In this document: positions 5,518 through 12,877 of the stretch, one piece after another
Layout of the letters: every line of letters starts with the position of its first letter
Position numbering within the stretch: the first letter of the stretch is position 1
Assembly (NCBI GenBank): GCA_900767375.1
Contig: CAAFYX010000103.1
Span: 1 to 12,891, forward strand
Source: Rikenellaceae bacterium
GTDB taxonomy: Bacteria; Bacteroidota; Bacteroidia; Bacteroidales; UBA932
Direction: 5' to 3'
Length of the DNA: 12,891 nucleotides
Program-made: the position numbers and the translations under genes
The notes under the pieces: generated by a model
Seen by the model: the letters and a program-made list of their open reading frames with translations, nothing else
What the model was told of the DNA's origin: nothing
Databases searched by the model: none

Positions 5518-8001
5518 ATGGCAGATTACGAAGAACTTCAGTTCCTCCTCGAGGAGAAAAAGAGAAGAGTACACGTAAAGGACATCCTCGTCCTTGTCCT
5601 AAGGAACATCCACTGGCTCATCCTCTTCGGGCTCATAGGCGCAGTGGTGGGCACTTATCTTGTCCGCAAGCAGGAGAAGATATACAGTTCCAACGCCACC
5701 ATCATCCTTAAGGTCAACAGCCTCAACAGCTCGTCCGACCGTGACGCCACGTTAAGCGGCTTCTCCGGCACCCTGGGACGTCTGTCCGCTCCATCCGTCA
5801 GGAACGAAGTCCTCGTACTGAAATCGAAGACCACCCTCCTCGAAGTAGTCAACAGACTGAAGCTCAACGAGCTGTATTACTCCGAGACCTCACTTGTCAA
5901 AAGACGCAAGGACCTGTACAAGGAGTCCCCTGTCGAGGTCATCATGCTCGAGGGGAGCGCCAACGCCACATACTCCATGGACCTCGTGCCCAAGGCCGAC
6001 TCGACGGTGCTCGTAAAGATCCCGGGCTACAAGGACATGTCGGTCAAGTACCACCAGCCTTTCATCACTCCGTTCGGAAAGTTCAAGATCGTGGACACCT
6101 GGTTCCTGACATCCTCCTGGGAGGACAAGACCATCCACTACACAAAGACCAGCGCCTCCGCCATGGCGGACAAATACCGCGTCGCCCTCACCGGCTCCTT
6201 CGACGAGACCACCACATCGGTCGTGAACCTCGACCTCAAGGACACCTCGCCTCAGAGGGCCGCGGACATCATCAACACCACTATCGAGGTGTACAATGAA
6301 GACGTGGTCGCCGACCGCACCAAGCTCATCAACTACACCAGCAACTACATCAACGAACGCCTCAACGCCCTCAGTTCCGACCTGGGCTCCAGCCAGAGCG
6401 AAATAGCGGCTTTCAAGAGCAGCAACTCCCTGCTGGACGTCGAGGACCTCGGACAGCAGTACCTGAGCATCTCCGTCCAGAGCAACGCTGAAGTCGAGGA
6501 TCTCATCAAGCAGCGCTCGATGGCTGAATACCTCAGGGACCAGCTCTCAAAGAGCGGATCCAACGCCCCTATCGCCTCCAGCATATCCATCGATGACGGA
6601 GCAGTCTCCTCCGTCATATCGCAATACAATGACCTGGCCTTCCAGCTGAGCAAATACGAGAACTCCGGATCGACCAACAACCCTGCCGTCCGCACCCTCA
6701 CATCCCAGCTGACCGTGATGAAATCCAACCTCCAGGGCATCCTCGGGAACTACATAAAGACCCTCGACCAGCGGATAGAAAGCGCCCGCCAGCAGGGCCT
6801 CCTCGCTACTGAGAAGGTGAAGAGAGCCCCTCAGCAGCAGATCTACCTCAGCAACGTGGAGCGCTCCCAGTCCATCAAGGAGGAGCTTTACAAGCAGCTC
6901 CTCTCCAAGCGCGAAGACCTGATGATCAACCAGCCGGCCATCGAAGGCAGTGCAAAGATCGTCGACGAGGCCAGGGTGTTCCCTACCCCTATCGCACCTA
7001 ACGAGAGGAAATGGAGCCTGATGGGATTACTTCTGGGACTTGCATTCCCTATATTGATTTTCATTATTTCACGTGTGCTTGACACCACAGTCGGAAGCCG
7101 CCACGACATCGAAGACGCAGTCAAGATCCCGTTCGTCGGCGAGATTCCGCTCAAGTCAAAGAAAGATGACAGAAAGATAGTGGTGGAGGACAAGAAGAGG
7201 GACAGCATCTCGGAGGCGTTCCGCGGACTGCGTACCAACATCGACTACCTCGTGAACAAGGATGACGGAGCCAAGGTCTACCTGGTCACCTCATTCCTCG
7301 AGAACTCCGGCAAGACCTTCATCACCAGTAACCTCGGCGTCAGCTACGCCCTCATCGGGAAAAAGGTGGCCATCGTCGACTTCGACCTCCGCAAGGGCAC
7401 CCTCGGAAAGAACAGCGGCCACAAGAACTCCGCAGGACTGTCATCATTCCTCTCAGGGAAGGTGGAAAGCCCGGTAGAGCTCAAGGTGGAGGACAGCACC
7501 ATGCCTAACCTGCATTGGTACTTCACAGGCCCTATCCCTCCTAACCCTTCAGAGCTCCTGTCCACTCCGAAGATGGCTGAGTTCATCGAATATCTCAGGG
7601 CCAGCTACGATTTCGTATTCCTCGACAACGCTCCTGCCGGCATGGTTCCGGACGTGGACATCATAAAGAAATACGCGGATGCCACCATCTTCATAGTCAG
7701 AGCCGGCAAGTTCGACAAACGCATGCTCCCTGATCTCCAGAGGATGTACGAGGACAACAAATTCCCTAACCTTTCCATCGTCCTCAACGGTGTGGACGCG
7801 AAAAAACAGAAAGGCTACGGGTACGGATACGGTTATGGCTACGGTTACGGCTATGGATACGGCTACGGTTATGGCTACGGCTATGGCAAGCACTATGGTT
7901 ACGGCTACGGAGCCGACTACGGCGTGGAGGATAACAAAAAGCACCACCACAGACATCACAAGCACCATAGCACCGAATCATCAGAAAACTCAGAGGCATA
8001 A
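5518..8001 (+). CDS. wzc: Wzc-like tyrosine autokinase and polysaccharide co-polymerase
   Basis: 827 residues with the full architecture. A cytoplasmic N-terminus precedes TM1 (about 30-49, Wzz-type domain), then a long periplasmic part with helical stretches, a proline-containing segment (PIAPNERKWS) leading into TM2 (about 499-520), and a cytoplasmic BY-kinase domain. The kinase motifs are a P-loop ENSGKT with K599-T600, Walker A' IVDFDLRKG with D621 and D623, and Walker B FLDNAPAG with D703. The P-loop lacks the usual first glycine, as E. coli Wzc also does (SPSIGKT there). The C-terminus is a Gly-Tyr repeat followed by a His-rich tail. The protein drives and regulates chain length and export with Wza, and its tail is the expected substrate of the phosphatase at 3876. 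The stop codon overlaps the next start by one base (TAATG), implying translational coupling. Confidence 0.93.
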   Translation: MADYEELQFLLEEKKRRVHVKDILVLVLRNIHWLILFGLIGAVVGTYLVRKQEKIYSSNATIILKVNSLNSSSDRDATLSGFSGTLGRLSAPSVRNEVLVLKSKTTLLEVVNRLKLNELYYSETSLVKRRKDLYKESPVEVIMLEGSANATYSMDLVPKADSTVLVKIPGYKDMSVKYHQPFITPFGKFKIVDTWFLTSSWEDKTIHYTKTSASAMADKYRVALTGSFDETTTSVVNLDLKDTSPQRAADIINTTIEVYNEDVVADRTKLINYTSNYINERLNALSSDLGSSQSEIAAFKSSNSLLDVEDLGQQYLSISVQSNAEVEDLIKQRSMAEYLRDQLSKSGSNAPIASSISIDDGAVSSVISQYNDLAFQLSKYENSGSTNNPAVRTLTSQLTVMKSNLQGILGNYIKTLDQRIESARQQGLLATEKVKRAPQQQIYLSNVERSQSIKEELYKQLLSKREDLMINQPAIEGSAKIVDEARVFPTPIAPNERKWSLMGLLLGLAFPILIFIISRVLDTTVGSRHDIEDAVKIPFVGEIPLKSKKDDRKIVVEDKKRDSISEAFRGLRTNIDYLVNKDDGAKVYLVTSFLENSGKTFITSNLGVSYALIGKKVAIVDFDLRKGTLGKNSGHKNSAGLSSFLSGKVESPVELKVEDSTMPNLHWYFTGPIPPNPSELLSTPKMAEFIEYLRASYDFVFLDNAPAGMVPDVDIIKKYADATIFIVRAGKFDKRMLPDLQRMYEDNKFPNLSIVLNGVDAKKQKGYGYGYGYGYGYGYGYGYGYGYGYGKHYGYGYGADYGVEDNKKHHHRHHKHHSTESSENSEA
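7813..7887 (+). repeat. Hexanucleotide GGN-TAY repeat encoding the tyrosine cluster of Wzc
   Basis: Twelve consecutive Gly-Tyr codon pairs (residues 766-789) end in Gly, followed by Lys-His, three more YG pairs, and a final Tyr after Ala-Asp, giving 16 tyrosines in all. Synonymous codons are mixed (TAC/TAT, GGC/GGT/GGA/GGG), so the DNA is an imperfect 6-bp repeat rather than a pure microsatellite. Residues just after include a His-rich run (HHHRHHKHH). This is the autophosphorylation tail. Confidence 0.9.
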
Positions 8002-8978
8002 TGGAGAACTTCGCACTTATAGGCGCAGCGGGCTACATCGCCCCCCGCCATTTAAAAGCCATAAAGGACACCGGCAATGACCTTATTGCCGCATACGACA
8101 AGTTCGACAGCGTCGGACGGCTGGACAGTTTCTTCCCGGAATGCTCCTTCTTCACGGAAAACGAGCTTTTCGACCGCTTCTGCTCAAAGCAGATGCACAC
8201 GGACAAACCTCTGAACTGGCTCAGCATATGCACGCCGAACTACACCCATGACGCCTTCATCCGCTACGGACTCCGTCTCGGCTGTGACGTCATCTGCGAG
8301 AAGCCTGTAGTTCTTAACCCTTACAATATCGACGCTCTCGAGGAAGTGGAGAGAGAGACCGGGCACAAGGCCTACAACATACTTCAGCTCCGTCTCCACG
8401 ACTCGATCGTGGCCCTCAAGAAAAAGATTGACGAAGGTCCTGCGGACAAGATATATGACGTGGACCTGACCTACATCACATCCCGCGGCAAGTGGTACTA
8501 CACCTCATGGAAGGGCGATGTCCACAAGTCCGGAGGCGTGGCCACCAACATCGGAGTCCACTTCTACGACATGCTTCAGTGGATATTCGGTCCCGTGCAG
8601 AAGAACATCGTGCACGTGATGAGTTTTGACCGTGTGGCCGGATATCTCGAGCTTAAGAAAGCACGGGTGCGCTATTTCCTCAGCATAAACTCAGACTGCC
8701 TTCCGGCAAACGCCGTACAGGGAGAGAAGAGGACCTACAGGACCCTGAGCATCGACGGAGACGAATTCGAGTTCAGCCAGGGCTTCACCGAGCTTCACAC
8801 AAAGAGCTACGAAAAGATACTCTCAGGAGAGGGCTTCCGCATCAGCGAAGCCAGACCTTGCATAGAAATAGTAAGCGAAATACGCCACGCCACCCCTATC
8901 GGACTGGTGGGCGACTATCATCCTCTCGCGAAGCTCCCTCTCTCCGCCCACCCGTTCGGATGGGACGAGACGAAATAG
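8001..8978 (+). CDS. wlbA: WlbA/WbpB-like UDP-sugar-acid 3-dehydrogenase (Gfo/Idh/MocA family)
   Basis: 325 residues. An N-terminal Rossmann nucleotide-binding segment (FALIGAAGYIAPRHLKAI) is followed by the family's EKP motif (E100-K101-P102 in CEKPVVLNP) and the substrate-domain signature KSGGVATNIGVHFYDML with K176, N183 and H187. Together these resemble WlbA/WbpB, which oxidises C-3 of UDP-N-acetyl-glucosaminuronate with NAD as the first step toward UDP-2,3-diacetamido uronic acids. The usual partners, an aminotransferase and an N-acetyltransferase, are not in the window, so the end product is an inference. The gene overlaps the wzc stop by one base and is followed after 9 bases by the deacetylase gene. 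Confidence 0.88.
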   Translation: MENFALIGAAGYIAPRHLKAIKDTGNDLIAAYDKFDSVGRLDSFFPECSFFTENELFDRFCSKQMHTDKPLNWLSICTPNYTHDAFIRYGLRLGCDVICEKPVVLNPYNIDALEEVERETGHKAYNILQLRLHDSIVALKKKIDEGPADKIYDVDLTYITSRGKWYYTSWKGDVHKSGGVATNIGVHFYDMLQWIFGPVQKNIVHVMSFDRVAGYLELKKARVRYFLSINSDCLPANAVQGEKRTYRTLSIDGDEFEFSQGFTELHTKSYEKILSGEGFRISEARPCIEIVSEIRHATPIGLVGDYHPLAKLPLSAHPFGWDETK

Positions 8979-8987
8979 GAAGCCGCG

Positions 8988-9779
8988 ATGGATTTCACAA
9001 TCTCCAAATACCGTTCTCTTCTAGCCGCCCTCAGGAGCGGCGGGTATGAAGGCATCGTACCGGGCCGGGGAGACATCAACCTGGCGGAAGGACCTGCGGT
9101 CCTGCTCCGCCATGATGTCGACAAGCGCCCGGAGCGCAGCCTGAAGACTGCCAGGGTCGAGGCGGAAATGGGATTCCGGGCCATATACTACTTCAGAGCC
9201 GGGAGCTGCAGCTGGAACGAGGAGGTGGTGAAGGAGATTTCGTCCCTGGGGCACGGCATAGGATACCACTACGAGTGTCTGACCACGTGCTGCGGCGACA
9301 TGGAGGCTGCATGGAAGGACTTCCAGGACCACCTTGCCCGGATGCGCACAGTCGTCCCCATCAGCAGCATATGCATGCACGGCTCCCCGAGATCCCGATG
9401 GGACAGCAAGGACCTGTGGAAGACTTATGACTACCGCACCCTGGGAGTGACTTACGAGCCGTATCTCGACACTGATTTCAGCCGCGTGTTCTACCTCACG
9501 GACACAGGCCGCCGCTGGGACGGATGGAAGGTTTCCGTCAGGGACAAGATATCAGACCACCAGGACACCTGGACCTCACAAGGGCTCGTATTCCACTCGA
9601 CAGACGACATCATTGAAGGGATAACAGCCGGAGGATTCCCCGAGCGGCTGATGATCACCACCCATCCGCAGAGATGGACCGACTCCGCTGCCGGATGGCT
9701 GCGGGAGGTTGTGGCCCAGACCTGCAAGAACATAGTCAAGGGAACCCTCATCAGCCTGCGGCAGGTTTTTTGCAAATAA
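8988..9779 (+). CDS. NodB-like polysaccharide deacetylase family protein
   Basis: 263 residues with no signal peptide or membrane segment, so probably cytoplasmic. Motifs of a divergent carbohydrate-esterase-4-like fold are visible: RHDVD (41-45) with the aspartate/histidine pair, H89-GIGYHYE (89-96), CMHGSP with H131, and TTHPQRW with H226. Hydrolysis of an N- or O-acetyl group on a nucleotide- or lipid-linked sugar is plausible. The position directly after the wlbA-like gene suggests it acts on the same acetylated uronic-acid sugar or its polymer, but the substrate cannot be read from sequence. The ATG at 8988 is preceded by AGGA at 8977-8980, a possible weak ribosome site. The gene lies 9 bases after wlbA and 10 before the next gene. 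Confidence 0.78.
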   Translation: MDFTISKYRSLLAALRSGGYEGIVPGRGDINLAEGPAVLLRHDVDKRPERSLKTARVEAEMGFRAIYYFRAGSCSWNEEVVKEISSLGHGIGYHYECLTTCCGDMEAAWKDFQDHLARMRTVVPISSICMHGSPRSRWDSKDLWKTYDYRTLGVTYEPYLDTDFSRVFYLTDTGRRWDGWKVSVRDKISDHQDTWTSQGLVFHSTDDIIEGITAGGFPERLMITTHPQRWTDSAAGWLREVVAQTCKNIVKGTLISLRQVFCK

Positions 9780-9789
9780 GCCTGCGTCC

Positions 9790-10470
9790 ATGAAAAGAAT
9801 CACGCTTCTGATAATTACGCTCATTCTGGCAGTCTCCGGCTCCACAGCATTCGCCCAGACTGTCATCGAGCATTCCGGGCTCAAATACGGCGGCCGCTCC
9901 GGAGTCGTGCACGGCTACGAAGGTATGATAGGCTCAAAGGCTGATGCAAAGAGCACACTTCCAAGCGGATACAAGGGCTATTCTGATGAAGAACTTGAAG
10001 AGTACCGCCAGAAGATGAAGGAAGAGGAGTGGCGCAGCGAGGACACCGCATGGATAAGGGCAACCGAGGCCGACAACAGCTATTCATACGAGCGCTATCT
10101 GGCCATTTTCCCATACGGCGCCCACGCATCCGAAGCCTCCGTCAGGCTGGTGCGCGCCAAGGTCAACGAAACCTTGGCCAATGCGCACAATGACCTCCCG
10201 GACATCAAGCACACCGCCACCGACGACGAATCGACCACCAGCACCATAGAGATACAGAACAACACCGGATACGCTCTGACGGTCTACTGCAGCGGCCTTG
10301 AAAGCCGCAGCGTCGTCATCCCTCCGGACAAGAAAGCCACCGTCACCGTGACCAACGGGCAGTACAAGCTGGCCGCCTCGGTGCCACCTTCGCACATCCG
10401 CCCTTTCGCCGGCCAGACCACATTCGCCGGAGGCCAGTACGAAATCGGCTTCTGGGTCGTCCAAAGATAA
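9790..10470 (+). CDS. Secreted hypothetical protein of the polysaccharide operon
   Basis: 226 residues, not assigned to a named family. Residues 1-22 are a clear Sec signal peptide ending AFA before Q23, with no lipobox, so it is probably periplasmic or exported. The middle (residues about 60-125) is highly charged and contains YERYLAIFPYGAHASEA, which resembles single TPR-like repeat units of the form Y..YL..FP.G.HA.EA. The C-terminal part from about residue 152 (IEIQNNTGYALTVYCSG, then VVIPPDKKATVTVTNGQYKL) looks like a small beta-sandwich with a glycine- and aromatic-rich end. It sits 10 bases after the deacetylase gene and 12 before the esterase gene, so it is co-transcribed; a structural or scaffolding role in envelope polysaccharide assembly is only a guess. 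Confidence 0.7.
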   Translation: MKRITLLIITLILAVSGSTAFAQTVIEHSGLKYGGRSGVVHGYEGMIGSKADAKSTLPSGYKGYSDEELEEYRQKMKEEEWRSEDTAWIRATEADNSYSYERYLAIFPYGAHASEASVRLVRAKVNETLANAHNDLPDIKHTATDDESTTSTIEIQNNTGYALTVYCSGLESRSVVIPPDKKATVTVTNGQYKLAASVPPSHIRPFAGQTTFAGGQYEIGFWVVQR

Positions 10471-10482
10471 AACCAGCCATAT

Positions 10483-12033
10483 ATGAAAAAACTAATGATC
10501 CTTGCAGCGCTGGCAGCTCTGTTCTGCTCCTGCACAAACGAACTCACCACCCAGGTCAAAGTCACAGGAGGCACCGTCGAAGGCTACGAAGCCGACGGCC
10601 TCACCATCTTCAAGGGCATACCTTTCGCCGCTCCCCCGGTCGGAGAGCTCCGCTGGAAAGCCCCACAGCCTGTAATTCCGTGGGAAGGAGTGCTCGAGAC
10701 CAAGGAATACTCCAAGGGCCCGTTCCAGATGGGCAATCCTGACAGCTTCAGCGAGGACTGCCTCTACCTCAACGTCTGGACCCCTGCAAAGGAGACCGAC
10801 GAGAAACTCCCGGTGCTCGTATGGATCTACGGCGGCGGATTCTCAATGGGCTCCACCGCAGACCCCAACTATGACTGCGAAGCCCTCGCCCGCAAGCACG
10901 GCGATGTCATCATGGCCAGCATGAACTACCGCGTGGGCCAGATGGGATTCTTCGCACACCCGGAGCTCGACAAGGAGAGCCCTGCCGGAGTCTCCGGCAA
11001 CTACGGCCTGCTCGACCAGATAGCCGCGCTCCAGTGGATCCAGGACAATATCTCCGCGTTCGGCGGTGACCCTGAGAAGGTCACCATCTTCGGTGAAAGC
11101 GCCGGCGGCATCTCCGTCAGCATGCTCTGCGCCTCTCCTCTCGCCGCCGGCCTGTTCCGCGGCGCCATCTCCGAGAGCGGCGGCAACTTCAGCCATGCCC
11201 GCCCGAACACCTATCCGGGCGAGAACATGCAGGACCTCGCCATGGCCGAGGAGTCCTGCCTGGCAATGGCTGAGCAGCTCGGCGCCACAAGCCTCGCCGA
11301 GCTCCGCGCCCTCGACCCTTCAGCCTTCGCGCGCTTCATGATGGGCGCCGGCAGCTGGCCTATCGTCGACGGCTACGTCATCCCCGGCGACCAGTACGAG
11401 CTCTACGAGAACGGCAATTTCAATGATGTCAATGTCCTCATCGGTTACAATTCCGACGAAGGCGCAAGCTTCAGCGGCAACTTCGCCGGCCTCGGCGACG
11501 ACCACGCCACCGGAGTCCACAACCGCTTCGAAATATTCGCCGACACTCTCCTGACGGCTTACCCGCTCGAACCGGACGGCACCGCAGGAAAGACAGCACG
11601 AGACCTTCTCCGCGACGTTTCCTTCGGATGGCACACATGGAGCTGGGCCCGTCTCCAGACGGAGAAGGGACAGTCAAAGGCATATCTCTACTATTTCGAC
11701 CAGCCTGACCCAGGTGCCGAAGGCTCGCCTCACGGCCAGGAAGTAGGATATGTGTTCCAGCATCTGGACGCAGAAAAGAATAGTGCGGAAAGCCTCTCCC
11801 TTTCAGATATTATGGGAGACTACTGGCTGAACTTCACAAAATACGGCACTCCGTCACCTGAAGGCGCGGAACTGCCTGTATGGGAAGCTTTCTCTAACGA
11901 AGATCCTCAGTGCATGCTCCTGACCGGAAACGGTCCGCACATGGTACCTGTCATAGACGAAGATGCACTCTGGGTGCTCAACGGCTACTACGAGTGGCGC
12001 AGGACCCCTGAAGGACATACCTGGGAGCAGTAG
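10483..12033 (+). CDS. Carboxylesterase type B lipoprotein
   Basis: 516 residues, alpha/beta-hydrolase of the carboxylesterase-B family. The N-terminus MKKLMILAALAALFCSC is a lipoprotein signal with the acceptor cysteine probably C17. Family landmarks: FKGIPFAAPPVGELRW, EDCLYLNVWTP (from E91), an oxyanion-hole segment Y116-GGGF in which tyrosine replaces the more common histidine, the nucleophile elbow GESAGG with S206, the acid E326 in YNSDEGASF, and H417 in SPHGQEVGYVF. The catalytic triad is complete. It would hydrolyse carboxylic esters at the cell envelope; being last in the polysaccharide operon, removal of acyl groups from the exported polymer is possible but unproven. Its stop is 4 bases from the convergent stop of the minus-strand gene, and no terminator is visible between them. 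Confidence 0.9.
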   Translation: MKKLMILAALAALFCSCTNELTTQVKVTGGTVEGYEADGLTIFKGIPFAAPPVGELRWKAPQPVIPWEGVLETKEYSKGPFQMGNPDSFSEDCLYLNVWTPAKETDEKLPVLVWIYGGGFSMGSTADPNYDCEALARKHGDVIMASMNYRVGQMGFFAHPELDKESPAGVSGNYGLLDQIAALQWIQDNISAFGGDPEKVTIFGESAGGISVSMLCASPLAAGLFRGAISESGGNFSHARPNTYPGENMQDLAMAEESCLAMAEQLGATSLAELRALDPSAFARFMMGAGSWPIVDGYVIPGDQYELYENGNFNDVNVLIGYNSDEGASFSGNFAGLGDDHATGVHNRFEIFADTLLTAYPLEPDGTAGKTARDLLRDVSFGWHTWSWARLQTEKGQSKAYLYYFDQPDPGAEGSPHGQEVGYVFQHLDAEKNSAESLSLSDIMGDYWLNFTKYGTPSPEGAELPVWEAFSNEDPQCMLLTGNGPHMVPVIDEDALWVLNGYYEWRRTPEGHTWEQ

Positions 12034-12037
12034 AACA

Positions 12038-12457
12038 CTACTCCCCTACACGTTTGTAAGTGAAAGTCAATGAGTCGGCGTTGGGATCAACGTCGACCAT
12101 TGTACTTAATGGGTTGTTCTTGTCCATAACGTCGTGGACAGTGCAAACAAATTCCTTGGAATCACATTTGAGAACTGTGGACTGCCTGGTGGCAAAACCA
12201 TACTGGCCCTTTTCGGTCATCAGCATATGCCCTGCATCATCGAAGGAGAAATGGCCGAACATAAGCGTTCCACCATTTTCAATATAGATTTTGTATGACC
12301 CGTCTGCAAAGAACTGGAAACGGAGGGTGTCCGGGAACGGGGGATAATCGACCGGTTCCCTATCCTTGAAATTAACCTTTCCGCTGACAAACTCCCACTT
12401 CCCTACTATATAGACCTTCCACCTTTTTATCCTCAGGTGCTTTAGCATTAACGTCAT
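12038..12457 (-). CDS. Small lipocalin-like hypothetical protein
   Basis: 139 residues from the ATG at 12457, or 136 from the ATG at 12448. The frame stays open upstream to 12544, but that extension lies across a strong promoter and an inverted repeat, so the downstream starts are preferred. The product begins with a basic patch (KHLRIKRWK) and then VGKWEFVSGKV, a G-x-W pattern followed by alternating beta strands (LRFQFFADGSYKIYIENGG, then FSFDDAGHMLM, ending SLTFTYKRV), as in small lipocalin-like domains of Bacteroidota. No good signal peptide is seen with the preferred start. Function is unknown. It is transcribed toward the esterase gene, leaving 4 bases between stop codons. It is the only minus-strand gene at this end and is probably not part of the polysaccharide system. 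Confidence 0.65.
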   Translation of the reverse strand: MTLMLKHLRIKRWKVYIVGKWEFVSGKVNFKDREPVDYPPFPDTLRFQFFADGSYKIYIENGGTLMFGHFSFDDAGHMLMTEKGQYGFATRQSTVLKCDSKEFVCTVHDVMDKNNPLSTMVDVDPNADSLTFTYKRVGE

Positions 12458-12462
12458 AAAGA

Positions 12463-12530
12463 AATCAAGATTTATTTTACACGCCACAAAATTAGTAAAT
12501 CGTTTTAAAACGTCAAAATAAATCTTGATT
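12463..12530. repeat. 16-bp perfect inverted repeat with internal palindrome
   Basis: AATCAAGATTTATTTT (12463-12478) and its exact reverse complement (12515-12530) are separated by 36 bases, which include the 12-bp palindrome CGTTTTAAAACG (12501-12512). The stretch is far more AT-rich than its surroundings. The arms lie just downstream of and partly within the promoter at 12487-12517. Confidence 0.85.
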
Positions 12531-12551
12531 ATTAGTATATACAAAATTAGT
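12486..12551 (-). repeat. Duplicated -7 box region (ACAAAATTAGT direct repeats)
   Basis: ACAAAATTAGT occurs at 12486-12496 and again at 12541-12551, 55 bases apart. On the minus strand each contains TAATTTTG. The distal copy has a TTTG at 12576-12573, but with a 23-base spacer that is longer than usual, so it is a weaker candidate promoter. A transcript from the distal copy would contain both arms of the 16-bp inverted repeat; one from the proximal promoter would contain only one arm. Confidence 0.6.
12487..12517 (-). promoter_or_regulatory. Consensus Bacteroidota promoter of the lipocalin-like gene
   Basis: On the minus strand TTTG (12517-12514), a spacer of exactly 19 bases, then TAATTTTG (12494-12487) match the TTTG-N19-TAnnTTTG consensus at every fixed position. 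The palindrome CGTTTTAAAACG fills the spacer, so a regulator binding it would block polymerase. The inferred start near 12480 leaves a leader of about 25 bases before the ATG at 12457. Confidence 0.78.
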
Positions 12552-12624
12552 GGTTGGAAAAATACACTAAGTCAAAGACAGATATGACGAGCGCCCGCAA
12601 TTGCTGCGAGGGTTTGACTCCTTT

Positions 12625-12659
12625 GGGCCAGATCCCCCGGTAGCATGGTGTACCTGGCC
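12625..12659. repeat. Degenerate solo copy of the RAYT-associated REP hairpin
   Basis: GGGCCAGATCC (12625-12635) matches the left arm of the inner hairpin at 2347, and TACCTGGCC (12651-12659) matches the right arm of the hairpin at 3531. GGCCAG (12626-12631) pairs with CTGGCC (12654-12659); the remaining stem has decayed. It lies about 9 kb from the transposase gene in an intergenic region. Confidence 0.72.
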
Positions 12660-12717
12660 GTTACTTGCAGGCGTCCAGTTCCATAACTGAAAATAACCCG
12701 CGTGAGCGGATGAAGCG

Positions 12718-12840
12718 CCCGTCATTGCGGGCTTGGCCTTTCCCGTCATTGCGGGCATGACCTTTCCCGTCATTGCGGGCTTGACCTTTCCCGTCATTGC
12801 GGGCCTGACCTTTCCCGTCATTGCGGGCTTGACCCGCAAT
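12718..12840. repeat. 24-bp tandem array with a terminal full palindrome
   Basis: Four 24-bp units at 12718, 12742, 12766 and 12790 each begin CCCGTCATTGCGGGC and end CCTTT, differing at one or two bases; a fifth at 12814 continues instead into GACCCGCAAT. There is no unique spacer between units. The fifth unit forms a perfect 8-bp stem, ATTGCGGG (12820-12827) with CCCGCAAT (12833-12840), around a CTTGA loop. The minus-strand frame through the array (12567-12845) translates the repeat and is not a gene. From 12545 to 12717 nothing else is seen beyond the solo hairpin at 12625 and weak short stems. Confidence 0.85.
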
Positions 12841-12877
12841 CTCATTGAAGAGATGCCGGATCGCTGTCCGGCATGAC
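12817..12877. repeat. Mirrored pair of GTCAT-stem-loop-ATCTC units
   Basis: The plus-strand unit 12817-12843 runs GTCAT, an 8-bp stem-loop, and ATCTC. After six bases (ATTGAA) a second unit, 12850-12877, has the same design on the minus strand: GAGAT at 12850-12854, the stem ATGCCGGA (12853-12860) with TCCGGCAT (12867-12874), and ATGAC at 12873-12877. Stem sequences differ between units while the flanking words are the same, a BIME-like layout distinct from the GGGCCAGGT family. Confidence 0.75.

Noticed and set aside
12458..12544. N-terminal extension of the lipocalin-like gene
   Set aside because: The region contains a full consensus promoter and an inverted repeat and would place the start codon upstream of the likely transcription start.
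12718..12840. Possible CRISPR array
   Set aside because: Units are contiguous 24-bp tandem repeats with no spacers, and no cas gene is in the window.
12567..12845. Minus-strand frame encoding repeated KPAMTGKV
   Set aside because: The repeats come from the 24-bp non-coding array, whose length is a multiple of three; the rest covers the solo hairpin.
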